The notes beneath the pieces are model-generated. The model was not told the DNA's origin. It made no database searches and saw nothing but the letters and a program-made list of their open reading frames with translations. Below are positions 1 through 5,027 of a stretch of DNA of 14,110 nucleotides, piece after piece; within the stretch, counting starts at the first letter, position 1; every line of letters starts with the position of its first letter. The position numbers were made by a program, and so were the translations under genes. The DNA is from JBBTVP01 sp038063175 (GTDB lineage Bacteria; Patescibacteriota; Minisyncoccia; UBA6257; 1-14-0-10-40-38), in NCBI GenBank assembly GCA_038063175.1, contig JBBTVP010000051.1, positions 1 through 14,110 on the forward strand, written 5' to 3'.

Positions 1-507
1 ACGGATCGATTGCAAACTGTTTACAAAGCTCGCGCCCATGCGGTCAAGCTTGTTGATAAAGCAAATACGCGGCACGTTATATTCGTCTGCATAGCGCCAG
101 TTCGTTTCAGATTGCGGTTCTACTCCCGCGACTCCGTCAAACACTACGACGGCGCCATCGAGTACGCGGAGTGACCGTTTCACCTCCACGGTAAAGTCGA
201 TGTGCCCGGGAGTGTCGATTAAGTTGATGCGGTTCTCTGCTTCTTTTCGTGTCGCTTGTCCCTTGTCACTTGTCGCAACATACGTCGGCGTCCAAAAACA
301 GGTGGTTGCAGCAGCGGTAATCGTAATACCACGCTCACGCTCTTGTTCCATCCAGTCCATGACGGTGTCTCCGGTGTGTACTTCTCCGATTTTGTGAGCG
401 ACTCCAGTATAGAAAAGAATACGCTCGGAGACGGTAGTCTTACCTGCGTCGATGTGCGCGATGATACCGATGTCCCGAACTTTGTCGATTGGATATTGCC
501 GTGCCAT
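1..507 (-). CDS. fusA: Elongation factor G, N-terminal part (runs off the window edge)
   Basis: Translocation GTPase of the ribosome; only the first 169 codons lie in the window, and the gene continues past base 1. The G-domain motifs are visible: G1 AHIDAGKTT (about residues 17-25), the switch I/G2 segment RGITI, G3 DTPGHIDF and G4 NKLD, plus the family segment GVAGVEPQSET. ATG at 507 gives the usual EF-G N-terminus (MARQYPIDKVRDIGIIAHID). No Shine-Dalgarno precedes it; the bases just upstream are a T-run and CCCT repeats. It is third in the rpsL-rpsG-fusA str operon. Oddity: between TTCFW and the DTPGH segment the loop is about 10 residues longer than in E. coli, and its DNA holds a 7-bp tandem repeat (250-274). 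Family assignment is certain. Confidence 0.98.
   Translation of the reverse strand, partial: MARQYPIDKVRDIGIIAHIDAGKTTVSERILFYTGVAHKIGEVHTGDTVMDWMEQERERGITITAAATTCFWTPTYVATSDKGQATRKEAENRINLIDTPGHIDFTVEVKRSLRVLDGAVVVFDGVAGVEPQSETNWRYADEYNVPRICFINKLDRMGASFVNSLQSIR
250..274 (-). repeat. 7-bp tandem repeat inside fusA (about 3.6 copies)
   Basis: On the plus strand TGTC is followed by GCTTGTC, CCTTGTC and ACTTGTC, a 7-bp period in which only one base varies between units. It encodes part of the extra EF-G loop (around A-T-S-D-K-G-Q-A-T). Three units equal seven codons, so only changes of three units keep the frame. Seen directly in the sequence. Confidence 0.85.
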
Positions 508-594
508 AAAAAATAGGGTTGAGGGCTTAGGGTTTAAGGGTAACGGAGAAAATCCGACGATACCCTATTGGCTATACCCTACACCCTGTAATTT
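508..594 (-). promoter_or_regulatory. rpsG-fusA intercistronic region with nested AGGGT/ACCCT repeats
   Basis: Read in the mRNA direction (minus strand), three AGGGT units are followed by four CCCT units that pair with them in nested order. The innermost stem is AGGGTA/TACCCT enclosing CGGA/TCCG. On the plus strand the same DNA has four GGG runs at 516-518, 523-525, 530-532 and 538-540 separated by 4, 4 and 5 bases, which fits the G-quadruplex pattern. No SD is present for fusA. A regulatory role is inferred from structure and position only. Confidence 0.5.
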
Positions 595-1062
595 TCAGAA
601 TTTGAAGTGTGCGAATGCCCGGTTCGCCTCTGCCATCCGATGAGTGTCCTGTTTCTTTTTGATTGCGGCTCCTTCGTTCTTCGATGCGGTAATAAACTCT
701 TCGGCAAGTTTCTTCGCCATCGGTTTTCCTTTTTTTGCGCGAGCCGCCTGGATGATCCAACGCGCGGCAAGCATGAACTTTCGCTCAATGCGAACCTCGC
801 GGGGAACTTGGTAGTTTGCGCCTCCGATTCGACGAGTGGATACCTCAACGGTTGGAGCTGCATTTTCAAGCGCCTTTTCAAATACCTGGAGTGGTTCCTG
901 CTTTGTCTCCGCTTTTACCTCGTCGAGCGCATCGTAGATAATCCGCTCGGCCGTGCTCCGCTTTCCTCCCTCCATGAGGTAGTTCGTGAAGCGCGCGAGC
1001 GTCACGCTTCCGTATTTCATATCTGGCTTTCGCTCTCGAGTGTAGTTTCGTTTCTTACGCAT
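595..1062 (-). CDS. rpsG: 30S ribosomal protein S7
   Basis: Primary binder of the 3' major domain of 16S rRNA, organising the head of the small subunit. The 155-aa product matches S7 along its whole length: conserved N-terminal KYGSVTLARFTNYLM segment, AERIIYDALD, ENAAPTVEVSTRRIGGANYQVP (residues about 67-88), the RW segment, and the C-terminal HRMAEANRAFAHFKF. Length is normal for the family (155-157). ATG at 1062 gives a standard start. The preceding bases (AACTAAACC) hold no SD, but a 14-bp inverted repeat with rpsL's last codons ends 9 nt before the ATG. It lies second in the str operon. In E. coli S7 represses its own operon by binding the rpsL-rpsG gap; whether that happens here is inference. 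Confidence 0.98.
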   Translation of the reverse strand: MRKKRNYTRERKPDMKYGSVTLARFTNYLMEGGKRSTAERIIYDALDEVKAETKQEPLQVFEKALENAAPTVEVSTRRIGGANYQVPREVRIERKFMLAARWIIQAARAKKGKPMAKKLAEEFITASKNEGAAIKKKQDTHRMAEANRAFAHFKF

Positions 1063-1071
1063 GGTTTAGTT

Positions 1072-1142
1072 AAAAGTTAAATGTGGCAGGTGGAAAGTTC
1101 TTCGAATTTCATGTCACGTTTTACATTTCACATTCAACTTTT
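1072..1142 (-). promoter_or_regulatory. rpsL-rpsG intercistronic inverted repeat, candidate S7 operator
   Basis: Arms 1072-1085 (AAAAGTTAAATGTG) and 1129-1142 (CACATTCAACTTTT) pair over 14 bp with one G-U wobble in the mRNA. The 5' arm in the mRNA includes the rpsL stop codon, and the 3' arm ends 9 nt before the rpsG ATG. The loop is 43 nt. The position is that of the known E. coli S7 operator; the function is inferred, not shown. Confidence 0.5.
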
Positions 1143-1547
1143 TGCTCGTTTCGCGCCGTATCGTGAACGGCTCTGTTTTCTCGCTTCAACACCGCTCGTA
1201 TCCAGAACGCCACGCACGATGTGGTAACGCACTCCCGGAAGGTCCTTTACGCGGCCGCCGCGAACCACAACCACCGAGTGTTCCTGAAGGTTGTGTCCTT
1301 CGCCGGGGATATATGCCGTGATTTCCATGCCGTTTGTAAGACGCACACGCGCAACTTTTCGAAGTGCCGAGTTCGGCTTCTTTGGAGTTGTGGTGAATAC
1401 CTTGGTGCACACACCGCGCTTAAAAGGCGAAGCTGACCGCACGGGGCGATTCAAGATGGTATTAAAATAACGCCGGAGGGCTGGGGCCTTCGATTTATAT
1501 TCGCTTTTCTTTCGCCCCTTGCGGACGAGTTGCCTAATGGTCGGCAT
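1134..1547 (-). CDS. rpsL: 30S ribosomal protein S12
   Basis: Decoding-centre protein of the small subunit. The 137-aa product contains the invariant blocks KRGVCTKVFTTTPKKPNSALRK (about residues 43-64, including the lysines tied to streptomycin response), RVRLTNGMEITAYIPGEGHNLQEHS, and RGGRVKDLPGVRYHIVRG. It is about 13 residues longer than E. coli S12 because of an insert after the APAL segment (RRYFNTILNRPVRSASPF). A similar-length insert is found in Firmicutes S12, so it is not unusual by itself. ATG at 1547 gives the standard MPTI start. No SD is visible in the A/T-rich bases upstream. It is the first gene of the str operon and has its own promoter and a leader of about 100 nt. Confidence 0.99.
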   Translation of the reverse strand: MPTIRQLVRKGRKKSEYKSKAPALRRYFNTILNRPVRSASPFKRGVCTKVFTTTPKKPNSALRKVARVRLTNGMEITAYIPGEGHNLQEHSVVVVRGGRVKDLPGVRYHIVRGVLDTSGVEARKQSRSRYGAKRAKS

Positions 1548-1565
1548 TTAAAAAATAGAAATGGG

Positions 1566-1646
1566 CCGTTGCTTCCAGTTGGGCCGCAAGGAGTGCGCTA
1601 TGGTTCACGCCTCGCGAAGATGAAGGAAACCCACCAGAAGCAACGG
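1566..1646 (-). promoter_or_regulatory. rpsL 5' leader with terminal 10-bp stem
   Basis: A perfect 10-bp inverted repeat, GAAGCAACGG at 1637-1646 and CCGTTGCTTC at 1566-1575, encloses 61 nt. The predicted transcription start (about 1647-1649) lies immediately before the outer arm, so the stem would close the extreme 5' end of the str mRNA and end 18 nt before the rpsL ATG. This fits an autoregulatory leader, but the ligand is unknown. Confidence 0.5.
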
Positions 1647-1654
1647 TATTGGCT

Positions 1655-1683
1655 ACGATAGCAGCATCGGAATTTACTGTCAA
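1655..1683 (-). promoter_or_regulatory. Promoter of the rpsL-rpsG-fusA operon
   Basis: On the minus strand a perfect -35 TTGACA (1678-1683) is followed by a 17-bp spacer and TATCGT (1655-1660). It lies only 23 bp beyond the stop of the M50 gene. No terminator is visible between, so read-through from the M50 gene is also possible. Confidence 0.75.
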
Positions 1684-1706
1684 TCATTGAAAATAGACCC
1701 AAATTC

Positions 1707-2339
1707 CTACGAGCCAACAAAGACACTGAAGAGTGCCTGGGCAATTGGCGTAATGAAGTTAAACCCTCCGGTAAACATAAGAAAAAGGAGGATATAAAAC
1801 CCATAGCGGCTCAACACATGCTGAACCCCCGAAAAACGCTCGGGAAGGATTGAAAAAAGGATTCCGGATCCGTCGAGAGGCGGGATCGGAATTAAGTTAA
1901 AGAGCGCGAGCGCCACATTCACCGCAACGATACTCGCGGCAAAACCCGCAAGAGTAATAGCTCCCGGCGTGGTAGTCCCCGAAGCGTCAATCATTCGGTA
2001 GATGATCCCAAAGAATGCTGCGACCAAGAGATTACTTACGGGTCCCGCGGCAGCAATGAGTCCCGATCCCCGCTTTGGATCCCGGAGATTCATGGGGTTA
2101 TACGGAACTGGTTTTGCCCAGCCGAAAAGAAATGGACTTTTAATCGTAACAAGGAGAAGCGGCAAAAGAATAGAACCAAAGAGATCAATGTGCTTAATCG
2201 GGTTCAGGGTAAGACGTCCGGCGTTTTTAGCAGTTGGATCGCCAAGCCGGAGCGCCACCGCACCATGCGAGATCTCATGGATCATCACGGAGAAGATAAA
2301 TACGATGAATTGAAAGATGAGAATAATCTGTTCGTCCAT
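1707..2339 (-). CDS. Site-2 protease family (peptidase M50) membrane metalloprotease
   Basis: Intramembrane zinc protease that cuts substrate proteins within or near the membrane. The 210-aa product is mostly hydrophobic. The zinc motif HEISH is at residues 21-25 (H21, E22, H25) in the first membrane segment, followed by the family segment LTLNPIKHIDLFGS. The third metal ligand region is NLIPIPPLDGSGIL, with D156 as the likely ligand. It belongs to the short M50 type without PDZ domain, seen widely as a single gene. ATG at 2339 puts HExxH at the usual distance from the start. Its promoter (2370-2398) is divergent from a candidate small RNA. No SD is present. The substrate cannot be inferred; the next gene downstream, rpsL, gives no functional clue. 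Confidence 0.93.
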   Translation of the reverse strand: MDEQIILIFQFIVFIFSVMIHEISHGAVALRLGDPTAKNAGRLTLNPIKHIDLFGSILLPLLLVTIKSPFLFGWAKPVPYNPMNLRDPKRGSGLIAAAGPVSNLLVAAFFGIIYRMIDASGTTTPGAITLAGFAASIVAVNVALALFNLIPIPPLDGSGILFSILPERFSGVQHVLSRYGFYILLFLMFTGGFNFITPIAQALFSVFVGS

Positions 2340-2369
2340 AAAAAAAATTTACTGCCGGAAATTTAAAAA

Positions 2370-2398
2370 ACTATATCTCATCCACAGGGTACTGTAAA
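2370..2398 (-). promoter_or_regulatory. Promoter of the M50 protease gene
   Basis: Minus-strand TTTACA (2393-2398), 17-bp spacer, TATAGT (2370-2375), each one base from consensus. It predicts a leader of about 25 nt without SD. The -35 overlaps the -35 region of the divergent small-RNA promoter. Confidence 0.65.
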
Positions 2399-2421
2399 AC
2401 TATTTGCATAAGGTATATGAT
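2393..2421 (+). promoter_or_regulatory. Putative promoter of the small RNA
   Basis: Plus-strand -10 TATGAT (2416-2421, five of six consensus) with a weak -35 TGTAAA (2393-2398) at a 17-bp spacer. It predicts a start near 2428, just before the first hairpin. Confidence 0.4.
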
Positions 2422-2427
2422 AAGGGG

Positions 2428-2525
2428 AGATGTAGGTGAGAATCCTGAGCTCACCTGCCGATGTGGGTCCGGGGGGGCCCACTTGCCCTCTCGCGCTCCT
2501 GACGCGAGAGGGCACTTTTCTTTTT
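2428..2525 (+). ncRNA. Candidate free-standing small RNA of about 100 nt, family not recognised
   Basis: Between two minus-strand genes lies a plus-strand unit made of a -10 box and three successive hairpins, ending in a strong terminator. Hairpin 1: 2432-2440 with 2450-2458 (GTAGGTGAG/CTCACCTGC, one G-U). Hairpin 2: GTGGGTCC (2463-2470) with GGGCCCAC (2475-2482), one G-U, loop GGGG. Hairpin 3: the terminator. There is no convincing ORF and no plus-strand gene downstream for about 1.5 kb, so a riboswitch or attenuator is unlikely. It does not show the hallmarks of SRP RNA, tmRNA, tRNA or 6S RNA. Loops 1 and 3 both expose TCCTGA. The existence of a transcript is inferred from the promoter-like site and terminator. 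Confidence 0.55.
2485..2525 (+). terminator. Rho-independent terminator, plus strand
   Basis: Perfect 11-bp stem GCCCTCTCGCG (2485-2495) / CGCGAGAGGGC (2503-2513) with a 7-nt loop, followed by ACTTTTCTTTTT. The minus-strand side has no T-run, so the terminator works in the plus direction only. Confidence 0.9.
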
Positions 2526-2562
2526 ATACGCCTTATACACTATTCTACTCATGGTGCAGAGA

Positions 2563-3051
2563 TTATCGGGGCCGGAGCGTCCGCAGGAGAAGGGGCACGA
2601 TAACCACTGCAACGATAACGTGCATCACGGCAAGTGCTGATTTTCCAAGAACATCAGTGTCGGGAAGAAGAAGGAGCGGCCCTGAAAACGAAAGCAAAAG
2701 GACTACAAACGATATAATCTGAAATGCCGACACGGGATTTTTTGCGAACCGGAGAAGAATCCGGAAGACTATTGCCGCTCCAATGGTTCCGACAAGCGTT
2801 GAGATGAGCACGTGCAGAATGGTAATGGCTTCCGCATCTGGCACTCCGGGAGAACGCATAAGAAAAACTACTCCGGCACCTTTTGCCCCGACAAAGATGG
2901 CAACATTCAATGCGCCCGAGGTGAGAAACGCGAGAAAGGTGTTTTTTAGTACTGAAGTAATGGGATGGGTTCCCTTTTCTTCTGGCCCTCCCTGTGGAGG
3001 CAATGCCTTTTCCGCAAGATTTCCCTCGGGAATAATTCGGGTGTCCATCAT
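2563..3051 (-). CDS. Four-helix membrane protein, DUF6069-like
   Basis: Function unknown. The 162-aa product starts with a polar tail of about 30 residues (MMDTRIIPEGNLAEKALPPQ), followed by four predicted membrane helices: about residues 36-56 (NTFLAFLTSGALNVAIFVGA), 75-95, 106-125 and 135-155. The ALAVMHVIVAVVIVPLLLRTL segment at the end and the overall pattern resemble the DUF6069 family; this is a judgement by eye. A start further upstream at 3081 is open, but the promoter TATAAT lies between it and 3051, so a transcript from that promoter cannot carry it. ATG at 3051 begins exactly 6 nt after TATAAT, which predicts a leaderless mRNA. Confidence 0.75.
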   Translation of the reverse strand: MMDTRIIPEGNLAEKALPPQGGPEEKGTHPITSVLKNTFLAFLTSGALNVAIFVGAKGAGVVFLMRSPGVPDAEAITILHVLISTLVGTIGAAIVFRILLRFAKNPVSAFQIISFVVLLLSFSGPLLLLPDTDVLGKSALAVMHVIVAVVIVPLLLRTLRPR

Positions 3052-3057
3052 GCTGCT

Positions 3058-3086
3058 ATTATAGCAAATTACGGCTTTCATATGAA
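3058..3086 (-). promoter_or_regulatory. Promoter of the DUF6069-like gene, leaderless register
   Basis: Minus-strand TTCATA (3081-3086), 17-bp spacer, perfect TATAAT (3058-3063), then 6 nt to the ATG at 3051. The -35 overlaps the T-tract of the terminator of the preceding gene. Confidence 0.8.
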
Positions 3087-3121
3087 AAATGGGCTCGCCG
3101 CGTTTCTTGCGCAGCGAGCCC
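3084..3121 (-). terminator. Rho-independent terminator of the 104-aa gene
   Basis: Minus strand: 8-bp stem from 3114-3121 and 3091-3098 (GGGCTCGC/GCGAGCCC), with an inner GCG/CGC pairing, followed by ATTTTTC. It lies 38 bp past the stop codon at 3160. Confidence 0.85.
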
Positions 3122-3159
3122 TTGTACGTGTGAGCGTGATACGTACCGATCGCGGCCGA

Positions 3160-3474
3160 TCAGCTCTTCCTCTTCACTCTCCCGTTCACGTGACGAGCGC
3201 GAAACGCATCTCCAAGGGAAGGAGTGCGTAGTCGTCCCAATGAATCCCGAAGTGACTGAAGACGCATGATACTACCGTGGAGCTGCTCCTCAAGTCCTGC
3301 GAGTTGAATGTGCTGTTGCGATGAGAGTCTCGCCGCATTGATACAAGAGAAACGCGTAACTGCGATCCCTGTTTCTGTCGTTATGTTGCGAACGACATCG
3401 AGAAAGACAAGATAGTTGGCATCCATCTCACGCCTGTCGTTCACGCTTTTGCCCAGCTGTTTGAGCCGTGCCAT
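3160..3474 (-). CDS. Hypothetical protein, 104 aa, SD-bearing solitary gene
   Basis: No family recognised. ATG at 3474 is chosen because a perfect GGAGG (3481-3485) sits 6 nt upstream; an open frame continues to 3573 but has no SD. The product is basic and probably helical: N-terminal MARLKQLGKSVNDRREMD, a central hydrophobic stretch YLVFLDVVRNI (residues 21-31), a Gln/Leu-rich helix around 52-82 with possible coiled-coil character, and a basic tail ending RVKRKS. One cysteine (C44). No signal peptide or membrane segment. It stands alone, with its own leader, SD and terminator, unlike its SD-less neighbours, and shares this layout with the genes at 6102 and 10218. The basic tail could contact nucleic acid, but nothing specific supports this. 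Confidence 0.75.
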   Translation of the reverse strand: MARLKQLGKSVNDRREMDANYLVFLDVVRNITTETGIAVTRFSCINAARLSSQQHIQLAGLEEQLHGSIMRLQSLRDSLGRLRTPSLGDAFRARHVNGRVKRKS

Positions 3475-3480
3475 CGGCAA

Positions 3481-3485
3481 CCTCC
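3481..3485 (-). promoter_or_regulatory. Shine-Dalgarno site GGAGG of the 104-aa gene
   Basis: Minus-strand GGAGG with 6-nt spacing to the ATG at 3474. It decides the start codon and contrasts with the absence of SD at the neighbouring genes. Confidence 0.85.
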
Positions 3486-3511
3486 ATCTCACGAAAGTGT
3501 GGGAACAAATC

Positions 3512-3532
3512 CTGCGCGCATCGTGCGCGCAG
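3512..3532 (-). repeat. Perfect 9-bp hairpin in the leader of the 104-aa gene
   Basis: CTGCGCGCA (3512-3520) and TGCGCGCAG (3524-3532) with a 3-nt loop. It lies 45 bp past the msrB stop and about 38 bp before the start of the 104-aa gene. It could be a weak msrB terminator (only GATTTG follows on the minus strand) or part of the leader. A weak TTGTGC (3568-3573)-N18-TACGCT (3544-3549) promoter would place it in the leader. Confidence 0.55.
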
Positions 3533-3576
3533 TAACTCTTCAAAGCGTACACCTTAAAATCACCAACGCACAAGAC

Positions 3577-3975
3577 CTATGCTTTCCCCGTGTCTTTCCG
3601 TTCAAGCTCAAGACAAACGGAATTAATACAATATCGTTTTCCGCCTCGTCCTTCGGGACCATCGTCGAAAACATGACCAAGATGAGAACCGCATTTTTTG
3701 CATAACACTTCGGTCCGAGCCATACCGTGAGTTCGATCCTCTTTTAATTCCACATGCTTGAGGTTGATCGGATCGGTAAAGCTCGGCCACCCGGTTCCAG
3801 AGTCAAATTTTGCATTCGAAGAAAAGAGTTCCTGGCCGCACGCACGGCACCGGTACATGCCCGCGTCGTGTTCATTCAAAAATTTTCCGGTGAAAGGCGC
3901 TTCGGTCCCCTTTTCGCGAAGTACGCGATATTCCTCTGCGGTCAATTTTTTCTTCCAATCGTTTTCTTCGGACAT
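3577..3975 (-). CDS. msrB: Peptide-methionine (R)-S-oxide reductase MsrB
   Basis: Reduces the R epimer of methionine sulfoxide in proteins. The 132-aa product has all expected marks: zinc-binding CRAC (43-46) and CKKC (92-95), GTGWPSF (60-66), HLGHVFDDGP (98-107) and the catalytic RYCINS with Cys116. Length is normal for a single-domain MsrB. The frame is open upstream to 4191, overlapping glpX, but the family N-terminus and a TATAAT 6 nt before the ATG at 3975 fix the start there. No SD; the mRNA is predicted to be leaderless. It is divergent from glpX, sharing a promoter region of about 47 bp. The partner MsrA is encoded separately at 9645-10130. Confidence 0.96.
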   Translation of the reverse strand: MSEENDWKKKLTAEEYRVLREKGTEAPFTGKFLNEHDAGMYRCRACGQELFSSNAKFDSGTGWPSFTDPINLKHVELKEDRTHGMARTEVLCKKCGSHLGHVFDDGPEGRGGKRYCINSVCLELERKDTGKA

Positions 3976-3981
3976 ACAGTG

Positions 3982-4015
3982 ATTATATACATCCTTGCAA
4001 AAAATTTGGTAGCAT
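3982..4015. promoter_or_regulatory. Divergent msrB / glpX promoter region
   Basis: For msrB (minus): TATAAT at 3982-3987, 6 nt before its ATG, no clear -35. For glpX (plus): TAGCAT at 4010-4015, 7 nt before its ATG at 4023, with a possible -35 TATACA at 3986-3991 (18-bp spacer). Both predict leaderless mRNAs, and the two promoters physically overlap, so they may compete. Confidence 0.55.
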
Positions 4016-4022
4016 AGTGCAC

Positions 4023-5018
4023 ATGTGGGGAAAAGCAGTGCCAGATCGTGCACACCGGGACACGACGAACGGAACCACTTCGCACCTCGCGCTTGATTTT
4101 GTACGAGTAACCGAGCTTGCGGCAATTGCGGCGGCTCAATGGATTGGAAAAGGCGACGGGAAAGCCGCCGATACCGCAGCCGTTGACGCAATGCGAAATG
4201 CTTTAAACGAAATTGATTTTACGGGCGAAATTGTAATCGGAGAAGGCGCAAAAGATGAATCCGCAGAGCTTTTCGTCGGCGAGAAACTCGGTAAAGGAAA
4301 TGGCGGGCCAACGCTCGATATCGCGGTTGATCCGCTCGAGTGCACTGACTCCGTTGCGTTTGGCCGGCCGAATGCGCTCACCGTGATTGCGACTGGCCCG
4401 AAGGGATCACTCTACCACGCCGCTGATTCCTACATGGACAAAATTGCAGTAGGTCCAAAGGCAAAACATGAAATCCAACTTGACGCATCAGTAAAAGAAA
4501 ATATTACGAAAACCGCGAAAGCACTCGGCAAAAGCGTCTCCGAAATCACGGTCGCCGTACTCGACCGGCCACGCCACGCAACCCTCATTAATGAAATTCG
4601 TGAAACCGGTGCTCGAGTTCAGCTATTTACCGATGGAGATATCGCGATGGCAATCGCCACATGTCTCCCCGAATCCCCTATTGATCTCCTTATGGGAATC
4701 GGCGGGAGCGCCGAGGGCGTGATCAGCGCCGCAGCGATGAAATGCCTCGGGGGTGAAATTCTCGCGAAATGGAAACCAAAGGATGCAACGCATATCGCAA
4801 GGTTAAAATCCGCGGGAGTAACCAACTTCGATACTATATTCAACAGCGAAGATCTTGCAAAAGGAAACCGAGTGACATTTACCGCGACCGGAGTCATTTC
4901 CGGACCCTTGATTGACGGCGTTGTCATACGATCGCATTACAGCACTACCCACTCGGTGGTCATGTCTTCGAACCCACGGCTCGTTCGCTTCCTGGAAACT
5001 CGGCATCTGCCGCGCTAG
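4023..5018 (+). CDS. glpX: Fructose-1,6-bisphosphatase class II (GlpX type)
   Basis: Hydrolyses fructose-1,6-bisphosphate to fructose-6-phosphate, the committed step of gluconeogenesis. The 331-aa product aligns with E. coli GlpX (336 aa) throughout: FVRVTELAA, GKGDGKAADTAAVDAMR (metal ligand D50), VIGEGAKDES (E74, D78), DPLE (D103, E106), and GIGGSAEGVISAAAMKCLGG. Metal ligands are conserved, but the residue after DPLE is Cys107 where most homologues have Gly (DP-[IL]-[ED]-G-T). A GTG at 4017 is in frame, but ATG at 4023 lies 7 nt after the -10-like TAGCAT and is preferred. No SD. The aldolase gene follows after 9 bp, so the two form an operon around fructose-1,6-bisphosphate. Confidence 0.95.
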   Translation: MWGKAVPDRAHRDTTNGTTSHLALDFVRVTELAAIAAAQWIGKGDGKAADTAAVDAMRNALNEIDFTGEIVIGEGAKDESAELFVGEKLGKGNGGPTLDIAVDPLECTDSVAFGRPNALTVIATGPKGSLYHAADSYMDKIAVGPKAKHEIQLDASVKENITKTAKALGKSVSEITVAVLDRPRHATLINEIRETGARVQLFTDGDIAMAIATCLPESPIDLLMGIGGSAEGVISAAAMKCLGGEILAKWKPKDATHIARLKSAGVTNFDTIFNSEDLAKGNRVTFTATGVISGPLIDGVVIRSHYSTTHSVVMSSNPRLVRFLETRHLPR

Positions 5019-5027
5019 AATTAAGCC

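Noticed and set aside
607..1080. Open frame of 157 codons on the plus strand
   Set aside because: It is antisense to rpsG, which is unmistakable, and its product has no recognisable features.
2378..2386. TCATCCACA as a second DnaA box
   Set aside because: It differs from consensus and stands alone; with only one other box 9 kb away there is no sign of an origin.
2428..2525. Riboswitch or SRP RNA at this place
   Set aside because: No plus-strand gene follows to be controlled, and the SRP RNA core (GGAA loop with adjacent conserved bases) is not present.
2417..2722. Plus-strand 101-codon frame over the small-RNA region
   Set aside because: It crosses the terminator and runs antisense to the membrane protein gene; the composition is not protein-like.
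3052..3081. Longer start of the DUF6069-like gene at 3081
   Set aside because: The perfect -10 TATAAT lies downstream of this ATG, so the promoter transcript cannot encode it.
3475..3573. Longer N-terminus of the 104-aa protein
   Set aside because: No SD at the upstream ATG, while GGAGG sits ideally before 3474; the extension also runs through a perfect hairpin.
3976..4191. N-terminal extension of msrB upstream to 4191
   Set aside because: It would overlap glpX on the other strand, has no MsrB homology, and the TATAAT promoter lies inside it.
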